Counted from the stretch's first letter, positions 1 to 12,100 are shown. The stretch is DNA of 64,000 nucleotides from Burkholderiaceae bacterium (GCA_019751915.1 JAIEMS010000002.1:1-64000); one strand, 5' to 3'. Numbers and translations: made by a program. Notes: a model not told the origin generated them from the sequence alone.

Positions 1-624
1 AGCCGCGAGGGTGAAGAAGCCCTGTGGCTGAAGCATTTCAAGCAAAACAAGCCGCTAGCCCCCAAGGGACAAGAGCGCAGTGCTATAGATAACGGAGCTA
101 AATACGGCGGTGGTGCCGGTGCTGTGCAGTGGCTGATCGTGCCGCGCCACCCCCAGCGCTTTGATGAAGTGGCGCAAATGCTGCACAACGCCGGTCTGCG
201 TGTGTCGCGGCGCAGCCAATGGTCAAACCACCCAGAGAGCGCGGATGTCTGGCTAGGCGACTCGCTCGGCGAGATGGCCCTGTATTACGCACTGGCCGAT
301 GTCGCCTTGTTGGGTGGCAGTTTTGCCCCCTTGGGTGGGCAAAACCTGATTGAATCGGCGGCCTGTGGTTGCCCGGTGGTGCTGGGGCCACACACCTTTA
401 ACTTTGCTGAGGCGGCACAACGCGCCTGTGCCGCCGGCGCAGCGCAGCGCGTCGCTCACATCGGTGAGGGCATGCAAACGGCCAGTATGTTGGCCCTCAA
501 TACGGCGCGCCTTACCAAAGCACAGCAGGCAGCAACGCAGTTTGCCAGCCAGCACCAAGGGGCTGCCAAGGCCATGGCCGATGCTGCGGCGCAGTTGTTT
601 ACCTCAGGCGCGGCCCGCCGATAA
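1..624 (+). CDS. waaA: 3-deoxy-D-manno-octulosonic acid (Kdo) transferase, 3' part
   Basis: The open frame runs in from the left edge, so the start is missing. It begins with SREGEE, the Kdo-transferase signature of the N-terminal/C-terminal domain junction, and continues with [18 protein letters not shown] and [11 protein letters not shown], all hallmarks of WaaA/KdtA (GT30). The enzyme adds Kdo from CMP-Kdo to lipid IVA at the cytoplasmic face of the inner membrane, the first step of LPS core synthesis. About 207 codons of a usual 420 are present. Codons for [17 protein letters not shown] after SREGEE look like an insertion caused by a short dispersed repeat (54-100), since homologues pass almost directly to the VPRHP segment. 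The last 21 bases overlap the 3' end of the convergent sensor kinase gene. Family assignment is secure. Confidence 0.93.
   Translation, partial: SREGEEALWLKHFKQNKPLAPKGQERSAIDNGAKYGGGAGAVQWLIVPRHPQRFDEVAQMLHNAGLRVSRRSQWSNHPESADVWLGDSLGEMALYYALADVALLGGSFAPLGGQNLIESAACGCPVVLGPHTFNFAEAAQRACAAGAAQRVAHIGEGMQTASMLALNTARLTKAQQAATQFASQHQGAAKAMADAAAQLFTSGAARR
54..100 (+). repeat. Short dispersed repeat, copy 1 (inside waaA)
   Basis: Imperfect copy of the window-wide repeat: a TAGCC block, exactly 21 nt, GCTATA, then a GGAGCT end. It is read in frame as [15 protein letters not shown] within waaA, in the same orientation and phase as the copies in pgeF, prmB and dapE. It is the most diverged of the coding copies. 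Confidence 0.6.
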
Positions 625-3600
625 CGCGGCCAAGGCAGCATCAAAGTCGTAGGCCGCTACCGCTGCCGCGACTTGGTTCAGCACCGGGGCCAGCGGTGTA
701 CCCGCTGCCTGCTGTTGCAGGGCGTAGATGGCTGCGTCCGCATCCACATCACTGGCTTGCAGCAGCGCGACCAAATCGGCCAATTGCGTGTCCAGAAGTG
801 CGTTGTCTGAACCATGACCAGAGGGGGTTACATTTTCTGCCGCTGGGTCTTGGCTAGCGCCTTCTATGCCTTGGAGCGCGGCAATGACGGGTGTTAGCTG
901 CTCCAAAGTGTCGGCCAAGAGGGTGTTGATGTCGGCATCGGTGCTGCCGTGGATGCAGGCTTGCTCAAGCGCTAAGGCCGCTTTTTGCACCCCTTTGGCA
1001 CCAATGTTGCCTGCTGTGCCCTTGAGGGTGTGGGCGACACGGGTGGCCGCTGTGGGGTCGGTCGTATCGTTGCGGGCGTTGGCAAACAGCGTAGCAAAGG
1101 GGCCTTGCCCCTCGCGAAACTTCACCAGCAAGCGCGTGTAGAGCTGGGCGTTGCCCATCGCTGTGGACAAGCCTGCGCACACATCAATGCCTGCCAATGG
1201 CGCAGGTGCTTGCCACGCTGTGGGATTGGGTGTTGCGGTGGGTTGTTGTGGGCAGGCAGGGGCCGCTTCTGTGCTGGCTGGAGTTTTTGCTCGGTGGGGA
1301 ACAATCCATTGGGCGATAGTGGCAAACATTTCTGCCACGTTCAGGGGTTTGGCAATGTGGGCTTGCATACCCGCTTCCAGCACCTTTTCGCGGTCACCGG
1401 CCATGGCGTTGGCGGTCATGGCCAAAATCGGCAAATCTTTGAAAGCAGCGATTTTGCGGATTTCGCGGGTTGCGGTGTACCCGTCCATGACCGGCATTTG
1501 GCAATCCATCAGCACGCCATCAAAATTGGCATCTGTTGCCAGTATGTCCAGCGCTTGTTGACCATCACCGGCAAGCACCACTTCCATACCAGCACTGCGC
1601 AGCAACTCCAGTGCTAGTTCTTGGTTCATATCGTTGTCTTCGACCAACAAAACCCTGGCACCAGCCAGTTTGCTGATGACTTCTTTCTGGGTGTCGGCCC
1701 GTTCATTGGCGCGGGTGTCGGTACCTATCTCCTTTTGCAGAGCCTCGCCAATGGCTTCGAGCAAGGACGAGGAGGTCACGGGTTTGGTCAGCACCGTTTG
1801 GATGACTGCACCGCGCGACTGGGCCGAACTGCGGGCATCATCGCGGCCAAAGGAAGTCACCATGATGATGGTCGGAGGGTGTTGCAGCGCTTTTTGCTGA
1901 ATTTGCAGCACTGTTTCTACGCCGTCCATGCCCGGCATCTTCCAATCCATCAGCACCAAATCGAAGGGCTGCATTTGGGTGTCTGCCGCCACAAGGGTCT
2001 CCAGTGCCTGCTGTCCATCGCAGGCCGCAGTGACGTGCAAGCCAAAGCTCTGCGCTATCACCGAGAGAATCTCGCGCGCTGTGGCGTTGTCATCCACCAC
2101 CAACAGGCGCATACCGACGATTTCTTGTGCGTTGAACATTCGCCGTGGTATTGGCGCGACCTGCAAACCAAAATGGGCCGTGAAGTGAAATACTGAACCC
2201 TTACCGATTGCGCTCTCGACCCAGATACGCCCCTGCATGCGCTCGACCAGATTTTTCGAGATAGTCAGCCCCAAGCCCGTGCCGCCGTATTTGCGTGTGG
2301 TCGAGGCATCGGCTTGGCTGAAAGATTGAAAAATCTTCTCTTGTTGCTCAGGTGTCATGCCAATGCCTGAGTCTTGGATCGAAAAGTGCAATTCGATGCC
2401 TTGCTCGTCTTGGGCCACTTCTTCGATGCTCACCACAATTTCACCGCTGTGGGTGAACTTGACGGCGTTGTTGCACAGATTAATCAGCACTTGGCCCAAG
2501 CGCAGCGGGTCGCCTCGCAGTGCGGTGGGTACATCGGCATGGGCGTTAAACAACAGCTCCAAGCCTTTGTCTTCGGCCTTCATGCTGACCAAATGGGCCA
2601 AATTTTCCATGACATCTTCAAGCCGAAAATCAATGACTTCCATGGTCATCTTGCCGGCCTCGATTTTTGAAAAATCCAAAATGTCGTTGATGATGCCGAG
2701 CAGGTTTTCTCCGGCACGGTGTACTTTTTCAATGTAATTGCGTTGCCGGCTATTGAGGTCAGTTTGCAGTGCCAAATGCGACATACCGATGATGGCATTC
2801 ATGGGTGTGCGAATTTCGTGGCTCATGTTGGCTAGAAATTCGCTTTTGGCTTTGGTGGCTTCCTCGGCGGCTTCTTTGGCGCGCAAGACGGCATCTTCGG
2901 CCATTCTGCGTTCAGTGATGTCGAGCAACCAGCCCAAAATGCCTTCTTCACCGTCGTACACAATCGGCATAAAAGTGCAGAGCATGTCGCGTTCTTGCCG
3001 CGTTTTGTCGTACATCTTGAATTCTTGGGTGTGAACGATGCCTCCATGTTCCACTGTTTGGCGCATTTGCGCCCGGTCTTCGGGGTGAACGTAAATATTT
3101 TCTGCTGCATCCCCGATACGGGTGCCAAACATGGCAGTGAATTCGGGGTTGGTAAAACGAATCACCCCTTGGGTTGAAAATGCAATCCCAATAGGGCTTT
3201 TGTCCAAAATATTTTGCAAACGTGTGCGCTCATTCTGCAGCGCTTGTTCTGCGGCTCTGCGCTGGGTGATGTCCCGAAACACCACCACCGTTCCGATCAA
3301 TGCGCCATTTTTGTACGTCGGTTGGGTGGTGTACTCCACCGGAATCGCCCGCCCATCTTTGTGCCACAGTACCTCATCGTCCACGGTGCGTGCCTTGCCG
3401 TCTTGTGCGGTCAAATACATGGGGCACTCGCTTTGTGGAAAAGCGCTGCCATCGGGGTGGCTGTGGTGCACTAAGCCGTGTATTTGGCTGCCCAGTAGCT
3501 CGGACTCTGTGTGGCCCAAAATAGTGCTCACAGCCGTATTGACGAACGTCAGGCACCCTTGCAGATCAATACCTGCAATGCCATCGCTGACTGAACCCAA

Positions 3601-5430
3601 AATCAACCGGCTGCGCTCTTCGAGGGCGTTGATGCGCTCTTCGGCGGCTTTGCGTTCGGTAATGTCGCGCACCGAAGCGCACACATTCATCCCATGCCCC
3701 CCCACCGCAGGTAATTTAGACAGTCCCACTTCGACAGCGAACGTCAACCCATTTTTGTGCACCCCGAGGAGTTCTAAATTTCTACTGCACACCGGGCCGT
3801 CTTGGTCGCTGTCGAGGGGTTCATCGTGCAGGCCTGCATGGTGCTCTCGCAGGGCTTGAGGTAGCAGCAGCCCAATGGGCCGGCCGATGATTTCGCTTTC
3901 TGCGTAGCCAAACATCGACTCCAGTGTCGGGTTGGCCAAAGTGATGGCACCTTGCTCGTTGGCGATGATCAAGCCGTCGGGGGACGATTCAATGATGCTG
4001 CGGTACCAAGCCTCGGTGTCTTGGAGTGCCCTTTGCTGCGCTTCTAGTTCGACGGCCTGTTCTTCGAGAGTGATAGCCTGTTCTTGCAAGGTTTGGGCTT
4101 GGCGCCGGGTTTCTTTGAGCAACTTTCGGGTTTTGACGCTGCGCTCCAGAATCTCCAAATTCATCGCCAATATGGGCATCAAATCATCTAGCAATGCTTG
4201 TTCTTTGGTGCCAAAGTCTTGTAGTGTCGCCAGCTCTAACACGCCCAAGAGTCGGCCATTGCGAACAATGGGCAGCACAGTGATGGTGCTGGGGGTCGAT
4301 TCGCCCAAACCCGAACCAATGCGCATGTAGTCTGCCGGAGGGTTAGCCAAAACGATGGGGATGCGCTCGACAGCGCACTGGCCCACCAACCCTTGGCCCA
4401 TCGCAAAGTAGGGATTCAAGGCTTTATCTTGTTGGCAGGCATAACTGCCCAGCAAGCGTAGGCGCTGCATTTCTTCTTCGTGGATGTAAAAAACCCCGTG
4501 TCCCAGTCGCAGCAACGGAGCCACCTTGCTGAACAGGGTTTGCGACAGTTCGGCAAACCCCGTGACCGATTGCAGTGCGCTGGCGACCTGAGATAAATGG
4601 GTTTTGACCCAATTTTGGATTTCTCTTTGTTGGGCACCTTTTTGCAAGACTTGCACCGAGCGGGCCATACTGCCGACATCGTTCTCAAAGTCAGCGTGTG
4701 GAATGTTGGTTTCTAGCTGTCCTGCGGCCAATTGTTCGACGGCTTGGCGCACCCGCTCGGTGGGGCGGCGAATCGATTTGACCATGAGCCAACCCAGCAG
4801 CACACCCAAGCTGGCACCTATGCCTAGCAACCAATACCCTAGGCGAATGTCTTGGGCAACGTCACCTTGTGACGCTAGCATTGTCTTGTATGCGTTGTTT
4901 TCTTTAATTTGGATGATTTCAGAGATCGCTTCAATGGCTGCACCGCCAGATTGCTGAAACCCTTCTGAATGGATCACGGCAACAGACTCTGTCTGGAGGC
5001 CCTGTTGCAGCAAGTTGACAGCCTTCTCAAGGTGCTCTTGGTATTGGGCGTATTCGGTGCGAAATCGCTCTAGCGTTTTGGTCTCTTGTTCGCTGGCAAT
5101 GCGTGGCTGCAATTTTTTGATTCTGCGGCCCAGTGCGGCTTGGGCATCGTCTACTTGGCGCAGTGCTTGTTCACGCTCAGACTGGTTTTGCGCAATGACG
5201 GCTTTGTGCAGAGCCAGTCCTATGACGGTGGCATAAATCTGTGCATCTTTGGCACTTGAGATGCCCAGCAAATCGGACTCGTAAGTTTGCTGTATTTGCA
5301 GGCTCAGGTGGGTTTGGGCATCAATGGCCAGAAAGTTCAGCAGCACCGACAGCGAAATAAAAACCGCAAACCCAATGGTGAGTTTGGCCCACAGGGTACC
5401 CCGTTCTAAGATGTCAAGAAAATAGCTCAC
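604..5430 (-). CDS. Large hybrid sensor histidine kinase (HAMP-GAF-PAS3-HK-REC2-Hpt)
   Basis: A 1608-aa membrane-bound phosphorelay kinase. Visible order: transmembrane segment about 15-35, periplasmic helical domain, second membrane segment about 195-217, HAMP, GAF about 285-430, a coiled coil, three PAS/PAC units (about 475-850), HisKA with MSHEIRTP (His871), HATPase with N box and GTGLGLTIS, receiver 1 (Asp1162 in LMDWKMPG), receiver 2 (Asp1309 in LMDCQMPV), and Hpt with [10 protein letters not shown] (His1467), followed by an about 70-residue helical tail. All phospho-acceptors are intact, so a full His-Asp-His relay is possible. The GTG start overlaps the TGA of the upstream HD-GYP regulator by 4 nt (GTGA), implying translational coupling; that regulator is the obvious partner. 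The signal is unknown. The 3' end overlaps waaA by 21 bp. Confidence 0.93.
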   Translation of the reverse strand: MSYFLDILERGTLWAKLTIGFAVFISLSVLLNFLAIDAQTHLSLQIQQTYESDLLGISSAKDAQIYATVIGLALHKAVIAQNQSEREQALRQVDDAQAALGRRIKKLQPRIASEQETKTLERFRTEYAQYQEHLEKAVNLLQQGLQTESVAVIHSEGFQQSGGAAIEAISEIIQIKENNAYKTMLASQGDVAQDIRLGYWLLGIGASLGVLLGWLMVKSIRRPTERVRQAVEQLAAGQLETNIPHADFENDVGSMARSVQVLQKGAQQREIQNWVKTHLSQVASALQSVTGFAELSQTLFSKVAPLLRLGHGVFYIHEEEMQRLRLLGSYACQQDKALNPYFAMGQGLVGQCAVERIPIVLANPPADYMRIGSGLGESTPSTITVLPIVRNGRLLGVLELATLQDFGTKEQALLDDLMPILAMNLEILERSVKTRKLLKETRRQAQTLQEQAITLEEQAVELEAQQRALQDTEAWYRSIIESSPDGLIIANEQGAITLANPTLESMFGYAESEIIGRPIGLLLPQALREHHAGLHDEPLDSDQDGPVCSRNLELLGVHKNGLTFAVEVGLSKLPAVGGHGMNVCASVRDITERKAAEERINALEERSRLILGSVSDGIAGIDLQGCLTFVNTAVSTILGHTESELLGSQIHGLVHHSHPDGSAFPQSECPMYLTAQDGKARTVDDEVLWHKDGRAIPVEYTTQPTYKNGALIGTVVVFRDITQRRAAEQALQNERTRLQNILDKSPIGIAFSTQGVIRFTNPEFTAMFGTRIGDAAENIYVHPEDRAQMRQTVEHGGIVHTQEFKMYDKTRQERDMLCTFMPIVYDGEEGILGWLLDITERRMAEDAVLRAKEAAEEATKAKSEFLANMSHEIRTPMNAIIGMSHLALQTDLNSRQRNYIEKVHRAGENLLGIINDILDFSKIEAGKMTMEVIDFRLEDVMENLAHLVSMKAEDKGLELLFNAHADVPTALRGDPLRLGQVLINLCNNAVKFTHSGEIVVSIEEVAQDEQGIELHFSIQDSGIGMTPEQQEKIFQSFSQADASTTRKYGGTGLGLTISKNLVERMQGRIWVESAIGKGSVFHFTAHFGLQVAPIPRRMFNAQEIVGMRLLVVDDNATAREILSVIAQSFGLHVTAACDGQQALETLVAADTQMQPFDLVLMDWKMPGMDGVETVLQIQQKALQHPPTIIMVTSFGRDDARSSAQSRGAVIQTVLTKPVTSSSLLEAIGEALQKEIGTDTRANERADTQKEVISKLAGARVLLVEDNDMNQELALELLRSAGMEVVLAGDGQQALDILATDANFDGVLMDCQMPVMDGYTATREIRKIAAFKDLPILAMTANAMAGDREKVLEAGMQAHIAKPLNVAEMFATIAQWIVPHRAKTPASTEAAPACPQQPTATPNPTAWQAPAPLAGIDVCAGLSTAMGNAQLYTRLLVKFREGQGPFATLFANARNDTTDPTAATRVAHTLKGTAGNIGAKGVQKAALALEQACIHGSTDADINTLLADTLEQLTPVIAALQGIEGASQDPAAENVTPSGHGSDNALLDTQLADLVALLQASDVDADAAIYALQQQAAGTPLAPVLNQVAAAVAAYDFDAALAALSAGRA

Positions 5431-6584
5431 GCGATGTCGCCTGTGATGACTTTCAGGTTCAGGGCTTTGTGGCGCAGTGCTTCATCGTCATCAGCGTAGT
5501 GCTGGGCGATGGCCTGAAACTGGTCGGCAAGGGCCAGAAAAGCATCGGTGATGTCGGGGTCAAAATGGTTGCCCCGACCTTGGGTCATGATTTCTACTGC
5601 TTGGGTGTGGGAGTAGCCCTCTTTGTAAACGCGCCGGCTAATCAGTGCGTCGTACACATCGGCCACCGCCATCAGGCGCGCCGAGATCGGAATGTCGTCT
5701 CCTGCCAGACCTTCTGGGTAGCCACTGCCGTCCCATTTTTCTTGGTGTGAATAGGCAATTTCTTTGGCATGCTTTAAAAAATCGACACTGACACCCAATT
5801 GGTCTTCAGCGTGCTGAATGGAGTCGCGGCCCAGCTTGCAGTGGGTCTTCATGATCTCGAACTCCTCCGGGGTAAAGCGTCCGGGTTTGAGCAAGATGCG
5901 GTCAGGAATGCCCACTTTGCCAATATCGTGCAGCGGCGCTGATTTGAACAATAAATCGATGGTGTGGTCGGTTAAAAAGGTGCAAAAACGCGGGTGCTGC
6001 TGTAATTGCACTGCCAGCAATTTCAAATAATGCTGGGTACGGCGAATGTGGTTGCCCGTATCGTTGTCGCGCGTTTCGGCCAGCGATGCCATGGCTAAAA
6101 TGGTTACGTCTTGAATCGCCGCCAATTCACGGCCTCGGCGCGTAACTTCGGCTTCAAGATAGACGTTTTGGTCTTTTAAAAAATCTGCTGCCGCTTTGAC
6201 TTGCAATTGTGTGGCAACGCGGGCCAAAACAATGGGCGGATTAACGGGTTTGGTGATGAAGTCCACCGCCCCCATTTCAAGGCCTCTTTTTTCATCCTCA
6301 GTGCCAGTCATGGCGGTCAAGAAAATGACCGGAATGTCGTGCGTTGCTGGGTTGCCCTTGAGCCTTTGGCAGACCTCATACCCAGACAAGCCGGGCATCA
6401 TGATGTCCAGAAGAATCAAATCGGGCGGATGATCGCTTTGGGCAATGGTGAGGGCTTTTTCGCCGTTATTGGCCGCAACAACGCGGTAAAGATGGCGCAA
6501 TAGGCCCGAGATCAGTGCCAGATTGTCGGGCGTATCGTCGACCACCAGTACGGTGGCTTTTGTGTTGGGTGATGCAGTGGGCAC
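5427..6584 (-). CDS. Response regulator with HD-GYP phosphodiesterase output
   Basis: 385 aa. An N-terminal receiver (VVDDTP, phospho-acceptor Asp60 in [10 protein letters not shown], Lys in FITKPV) is joined to an HD-GYP domain with the HDIGK motif (His219-Asp220), the [10 protein letters not shown] segment and [19 protein letters not shown] proteins of this kind hydrolyse cyclic di-GMP to pGpG/GMP. A GTG start at 6584 is chosen because a strong AGGAGA lies a few bases upstream and the receiver begins immediately. It precedes the hybrid kinase gene with a 4-nt overlap and follows the TolC gene by 58 nt on the same strand. The kinase probably controls this regulator and hence cyclic di-GMP level; the pairing is inference from operon structure. 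Confidence 0.94.
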   Translation of the reverse strand: MPTASPNTKATVLVVDDTPDNLALISGLLRHLYRVVAANNGEKALTIAQSDHPPDLILLDIMMPGLSGYEVCQRLKGNPATHDIPVIFLTAMTGTEDEKRGLEMGAVDFITKPVNPPIVLARVATQLQVKAAADFLKDQNVYLEAEVTRRGRELAAIQDVTILAMASLAETRDNDTGNHIRRTQHYLKLLAVQLQQHPRFCTFLTDHTIDLLFKSAPLHDIGKVGIPDRILLKPGRFTPEEFEIMKTHCKLGRDSIQHAEDQLGVSVDFLKHAKEIAYSHQEKWDGSGYPEGLAGDDIPISARLMAVADVYDALISRRVYKEGYSHTQAVEIMTQGRGNHFDPDITDAFLALADQFQAIAQHYADDDEALRHKALNLKVITGDIA

Positions 6585-6642
6585 AGTGTTCTCCTGTTTC
6601 TTCTATCGGAGCTTGTGCCTTGCATGGTAGTCGTTTGCGTTT

Positions 6643-7968
6643 TTAGGGGGTCAGTAGCCCGTTGATCGTTTGCACGTCGTCCTCGGTCAGCGTGCCTGCG
6701 GCTTGGCGCAGTTTGAGTGTTCCCAGCAGCACGTTGTAGCGCGCCTGCGCCAAGTCACGCTTGGTTTGGTAGAGCTGGCTTTGGGCATTGAGCACGTCAA
6801 TGTTGATGCGTACCCCCACTTGGTAGCCCAGTTGGTTGGCCTCCAGTGCGCTCTGGCTGGAGGCTTCGGCAGCTTCGAGGGCTTTGACTTGGCCTTGGCC
6901 CGATTGCACCCCGTAGAAGGCAGCACGGGTGCTCTGGGTGGCGTTGCGGCGCAGGTTTTCGAGGTCGGCACGGGCCTTTTCTTCGAGGGCCAAAGTCTCT
7001 TTGACACGATTTTGGACAGAAAAACCGGCAAACAGTGGCATGTTCACCGCTACGCCAACGCTGGCGCTGTTGCTGCGGGTGTTGGTACCCGGTGCGGTCA
7101 GTGTGCCGTTGGGTGAGCGTTGGATGTTGTAGCCTGCCTGCAAATCGACGGTTGGCAGATGGCCGGTTTGGGCCTTTTTGGTTTCGAGTTGCGCAATATC
7201 GAGTGCAATGGCCGCTTGGCGCACCAGCGGTTGTCCGTCGAGGGCCTTTTGAACCCAGACAGAAACATCTTCGGGCTGCACCGTAGGCAAGGCCAGAGGC
7301 AAGGCCAACGGTTTGGGCTGGGTGTCGGTTTTGCCCACCAGTTGATCCAGAGCGAGTTTCTTCACGCGCAGGTCGTTTTCAGCGGCGATTTCTTGGGCCG
7401 TGACCAAATCGTAGCGGGCTTGGGCTTCGCGCGAGTCGGTGATGGTGGATGTGCCCACTTCAAAATTACGTTTGGCTGCGGCCAGTTGCTCTGAAACGGC
7501 TGCTTTTTGCGCCTGCACAAAGGTCAGCGTATCTTGTGCTGCCAGAACATCAAAATAGCCTTGGCTGACGCGCACCAGCAGGTCTTGGGTCACGCTGTCG
7601 AGTTGCGCTTGTGCGACATCCACTCCGCGCAGGCCTTGTTCTAGGCTGATGCGGTTGGCCGGGCGGTACAGCGGTTGGCTGGCATTGATGCCGACGGTTT
7701 GTGCTGTCAGGTTGCGGTCGGCGGACGGACGGCTAATGCTGGTCAGGGTGCGCGTGACACCCGAAGACAGCGTCGCACTGGGCAACAGACCCGCGCGGGC
7801 TTGGTCGGCACGGCTGATGGCTGCATCGACCTGGGCCTTGGCAGATTGCCACGGTGCGTCGTAGTTGCGCGCCGAATCGAGCAGTTCCATCAAACTTTGG
7901 GCTTGGGCGGGTGCTGCCAAGGCAGCGCCCAGCGCCAGAGACAGGGAGAGGAGCCGGAACAGGTGCAT
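6643..7968 (-). CDS. TolC-family outer membrane efflux channel
   Basis: About 441 aa with a signal peptide (hydrophobic run LLSLSLALGAALAAPAQAQ) and two repeated OEP domains rich in alternating polar helices, as in TolC. It forms the trimeric outer-membrane exit duct for RND or type I systems. The open frame extends to a TTG at 7983, but that codon lies inside the AAGGA ribosome-binding site that serves the ATG at 7968, so 7968 is the better start. It is fifth in the leftward cluster TetR-MFP-RND-methyltransferase-rhodanese-TolC, so it is probably the outer-membrane partner of the RND pump encoded upstream. It could also be a general TolC shared by other exporters. Confidence 0.93.
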   Translation of the reverse strand: MHLFRLLSLSLALGAALAAPAQAQSLMELLDSARNYDAPWQSAKAQVDAAISRADQARAGLLPSATLSSGVTRTLTSISRPSADRNLTAQTVGINASQPLYRPANRISLEQGLRGVDVAQAQLDSVTQDLLVRVSQGYFDVLAAQDTLTFVQAQKAAVSEQLAAAKRNFEVGTSTITDSREAQARYDLVTAQEIAAENDLRVKKLALDQLVGKTDTQPKPLALPLALPTVQPEDVSVWVQKALDGQPLVRQAAIALDIAQLETKKAQTGHLPTVDLQAGYNIQRSPNGTLTAPGTNTRSNSASVGVAVNMPLFAGFSVQNRVKETLALEEKARADLENLRRNATQSTRAAFYGVQSGQGQVKALEAAEASSQSALEANQLGYQVGVRINIDVLNAQSQLYQTKRDLAQARYNVLLGTLKLRQAAGTLTEDDVQTINGLLTP

Positions 7969-8011
7969 GAAAGAGTCCTTCAAAGAGCGTTTTGCAAAAA
8001 AGCGCGGCTTA

Positions 8012-8353
8012 TTAATAACGGGGAACGGTACAGTCGCGCTCTAGCGACCACGCATCAATGCCGCCGGTGATGTTGGCAACGTGCTCAAACCCGTGGTTCT
8101 CCAGAAAAGCCGCTACCCGCAGGCTGCGGGCCCCGTGGTGGCACAAACAGGCCACAGGCCGTGCGGGTTCCAGCACTGCCAGTTGTTGGGGCACACTGCC
8201 CATGGGAATAGCCAAAAGCTCAAACCCTTGTGCCACGATGCTGGCAGTTTGCAACTCCCATGGTTCGCGCACGTCCAGCACCAGTGGTACTTGACCGGGC
8301 GCAGTTTGGGTAAACCAATCTTGCAGCCCCTGAGGGTGAACGTGGGCAATCAT
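8012..8353 (-). CDS. Rhodanese-like domain protein
   Basis: 113 aa, a single rhodanese (Cdc25-like) domain without signal peptide, hence cytoplasmic. VLDVREPWE is the CH2A-type motif, and the active-site loop CHHGARS carries the catalytic cysteine expected to bear a persulfide. The family (GlpE/PspE-like length) transfers sulfane sulfur to cyanide or other thiols. It lies 23 bp after the isoaspartyl methyltransferase gene and 43 bp before the TolC gene, all on the same strand. As I recall, this trio is common in Burkholderiales, so the rhodanese need not be part of efflux. The physiological substrate is unknown. Confidence 0.9.
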   Translation of the reverse strand: MIAHVHPQGLQDWFTQTAPGQVPLVLDVREPWELQTASIVAQGFELLAIPMGSVPQQLAVLEPARPVACLCHHGARSLRVAAFLENHGFEHVANITGGIDAWSLERDCTVPRY

Positions 8354-8376
8354 GCAAAGGCTCCTGTGGTGTTGGA

Positions 8377-9087
8377 TTAGAACTTAAAGGGCGAAGGTTC
8401 TGGAAAGTTGGTCAGGCGCGGCGAGGTAGTGTCCCAAGGTTGGGTGGTCTCAAAGCGGCTGCCGTGGCGTTGCACGATGGTGACGCGCATCACTGGGTCA
8501 AGGCCAACGATGGCAGCTAAACGACCACCGTCGTTGAGTTGGGCCAGTAGCTCTTTGGGTACTTCTGCCACCGAGCCACTGAGGACGATGACATCGAACG
8601 GGCCTTCGGGCAGGGCATCGCGGGCACCGTCGCCAATGCGAACGCTGACATTCGTGACACCCGTGCGCTCCAAGTTAGCGCGGGCGGTGTCTGCCAGTGC
8701 AGGGATGATTTCCAGCGACAACACTTCCTTGGCGCGGTGGGCTAGCAGTGCAGCCATGTAGCCAGAGCCGGTGCCAATTTCCAGCACGCGTTCATGTTTT
8801 TGCACTTTAAGGTCGTGCAAGATGCGTGCATCGACCCGGGGGGCCAGCATGCACTGGCCGGTGCGAATGCCTTCTTCGGGGGTGCCGCGCAAGGGGATTT
8901 CCATGTCCATGAAGGCCAAGCTGCGGTGGGCTGGTGGCACAAATTCTTCACGGCGCACTTCGGCCAGCGTGTCGCGCACCCCAGCGTCGTACACATTCCA
9001 TGGGCGAATCTGCTGCTCGATCATGTTGTGGCGGGCTTGGGCGATAGGGTCGCTGGTGTTGGCAGACGTGTTCAGGGGCATGTTCAT
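8377..9087 (-). CDS. Protein-L-isoaspartate O-methyltransferase family protein
   Basis: 236 aa. A class I SAM-dependent methyltransferase fold with the nucleotide loop VLEIGTGSGYMAALLA and the PCMT N-terminal signature (ARHNMIEQQIRPWNV, REEFVPP). True Pcm repairs isoaspartyl residues in aged proteins. This version belongs to the proteobacterial PCMT-like group found next to TolC, and activity on isoaspartate is inferred only from family. The start at 9087 has GGAG nine bases upstream; a second ATG lies two codons in. It sits 30 bp downstream of the RND pump gene and 23 bp upstream of the rhodanese gene on the same strand. Confidence 0.88.
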   Translation of the reverse strand: MNMPLNTSANTSDPIAQARHNMIEQQIRPWNVYDAGVRDTLAEVRREEFVPPAHRSLAFMDMEIPLRGTPEEGIRTGQCMLAPRVDARILHDLKVQKHERVLEIGTGSGYMAALLAHRAKEVLSLEIIPALADTARANLERTGVTNVSVRIGDGARDALPEGPFDVIVLSGSVAEVPKELLAQLNDGGRLAAIVGLDPVMRVTIVQRHGSRFETTQPWDTTSPRLTNFPEPSPFKF

Positions 9088-9117
9088 GGGGGAAATCTCC
9101 GAAAAAAGAGGAGCTGG

Positions 9118-12100
9118 TCAGGACAAACCACCGATTTTAGGGGGGCTGGTGGTCGCTCCTAAGCGGCGCAGTGCCCAGCGCGCCAAGTCGTCCATGTAAC
9201 AGTAGACCACTGGCACCACCACCAGCGTCAAGAGCGAGGAGGTAATCACGCCACCAATCACTGCTTGGCCCATCGGGGCGCGCTGCTCGGAGCCTTCGCT
9301 CAGTGCAAAAGCCAGCGGTACCATGCCAAAAATCATCGCCAGGGTGGTCATCAAAATGGGCCGTAGCCGCACCCGTGCCGCCAGCAACAGGGCTTGGCTG
9401 CGCTCTAAGCCAGGCACATGCTGGCCGTCGTCACCCACATGGTCTTGGCGTGAACGGATAGCAAAGTCCACCAGCAAAATGGCGTTTTTGGTCACCAATC
9501 CCATCAGCATCACCACGCCAATGATGGAGAACATCGACAGCGCCGAGCCGAACATCAGCAGTGCCAGTACCACGCCAATCAGCGTCAGCGGCAATGCCGT
9601 CATCAGTGCCAGCGGTTGGACAAAGCTCTTGAACTGGCTGGCCAAGATCATGTAGATAAACACAATGGCCAGCACCAGTGCCGAGATGGCATAACCAAAG
9701 GCTTCGGTCATGTTTTTGGTTGAGCCGCCAAATTGGTAACGGTAGCCCGGTGGAAAAGCGACGCTATCGAGTGCTTTGCGGATGTCGGCAGAGACCTCGC
9801 CGGTGGAGCGTTGGTAAACGTTGGCATTGATAGCGACTTCGCGGGTCATGTCGCGCCGGTTGATTTGGTTCGGGCCGGTCGATTCGCGCACGCTGGCAAC
9901 TTGGTTCAGGCGCACTGTGCGGCTGCTGCCATCGCTGGTGGTGATGGCAAAGGGCAGGTGTTCCAGATTTTGCGGCGTGGTGCGCGCTTCAGGTGCGAGG
10001 CGGACATTGACATCGTAGGTCTGATCGTCTGGGGCGCGCCAGTTACCGACGGTTTGGCCTGCAATGAGGGTGCGCAGGGCATTGGCCATGGATGCGACCG
10101 ATAAACCTACATCGGATGCGGCATCGCGGCGCACCGCGATGGCAATTTCGGGTTTGTCGGCTTTGAGGCTCGAATCCAAATCAACCAAACCGGGAATGGT
10201 GCGGATTTTGTCGTGAACTGCCCGTGTCAGACGTTCCAGCTCTTTCAAGTCGGGGCCTTGCAGCGAAAATTCAATTTGCTTTTGTCCCCCCACTGGGTCA
10301 AGCAGGCCGACATGGGTGACGGTGATGCCCGGAATTTGGCGCAGACGCTGGCGCAGCACATCCGACATTTGATCGACACTGCGGCTGCGGTCTTTGCGAT
10401 CTACCAAGCGCACGTAAATGCTGGCGTACATCTTGCCTTGTGCGTTGCCGGTGTTGAGGGTCGCCAGCGTGTAGCGCACCTCGGGCAGTTGGCGAATCAC
10501 GGCTTCTACTTGTTGGGATTTGGCTTCGGTCGATTCAATCGAAGAGCCGACAGGGGTGTAGAAATTGATGGTGGTTTCCGAGAAGTCGGCCTTGGGAACA
10601 AACTCAGTGCCCAACAGCGGCACCATGAAAATACTGCTGACAAAAATGGCCAATGCCAGCGCCAAGGTGCTCAGTTTGTGCTCTAGCGCCCAGCCCAAAA
10701 TGTGTTGGTAGCCTTGGGCCAGCGATTCAGTGCTGCGGTCAAACCAACCAGTGATGCGGCCAATGGTCTTGTCGTAAAACGTGATCGCTTGCGCTGGCTG
10801 GCCTTGCTGGTGAATGCTGGGGTCGTGCCAAATGCTCGACAGCATCGGGTCGAGGGTAAAGCTGACAAACATCGAAATCAGCACTGCCGCCACGATGGTG
10901 AGGCCAAATTCGTGGAAGAACTTACCAATGATGCCGCCCATGAAGCCAATGGGTAAAAACACCGCCACAATCGACAGCGTGGTTGCCAGCACGGCCAAAC
11001 CAATCTCTTGCGTGCCCTGCATGGCTGCGGTGTAGTTGTCTTTGCCCATTTGCACATGGCGCACGATGTTCTCGCGCACCACGATGGCATCGTCAATCAG
11101 CAGACCGACGCACAAGCTCAGCGCCATCAGCGTAATCATGTTGATGGTGAAGCCAAACAGGTGCATGAACAAAAAAGTGCCAATGATCGAAATCGGCAGC
11201 GTCAGTCCGGTAATCACTGTCGAGCGCCACGAGTTCAAAAACAAAAACACGATCAGCACCGTGAGCAAGGCACCTTCTATCAGCGTTTGGCGCACGTTGT
11301 TAACGGCGACCCGAATGGGGCGGGCGCTGTCGCCAATGGTTTCGAGGCGCACACCCGGGGGCAGTTCCGAGCGCAGAGCGGCCACGGCTTGGGTCAGGCC
11401 ATCGACAACCTCGATGGTGTTTTCGTCTTGGGCTTTTTGAATTGACAGCAGCAGTGTGCGCTGGCCGTTGTAGAGTGCCAAGCTCTCGACCTCTTGTGCG
11501 CCGTCTTGCACCCGCGCCAGTTGCTCGACGCGCACTGGTGCGCCGTTTTTGCGTGCCACGATGATGCGGCCAAAGTCCTCAGGGCGCTGCATGCGGGCAT
11601 CAATTTGCACCACGCGCTCTTGGGCCAGTGAGCGAATGGCCCCAAGGGGTAAATCTTGGTTCTCGTTGCGAACCGCTTGGGCAACTTGTTCAGGGGTAAT
11701 GCCAAAGGCATCAAGGGCTTGCGGGTTCAGGTAGATGTTAATTTCGCGTTTGGTGGCTCCGACCAGATTGACCGCACCGACACCGCGTACGTTTTCGAGG
11801 CGTTTTTTCAGTACCTGTTCGGCCCAACTGCTGAGTTCCACCGCAGACTTGGGCGCTGCTGTGCCTGTGGTGGCTGCGTCGGGCAGCACCGCCAGCGACC
11901 AGATGGCGCGGCTGGAGGGGTCAAAGCGCAGCACACGCGGCTCTTTGACTTCGGTGCGCAGCAGGGGGCGCACGGAAGCGACCTTTTCCCGGACATCTTC
12001 GGCGGCTTTGCGGCCATCAATGTGCAACTGGAACTCGATAATGACCACGGCGCTGCCTTCGTAGCTGCGCGAGGTCAGGGCATTGACACCAGCGATCGAA

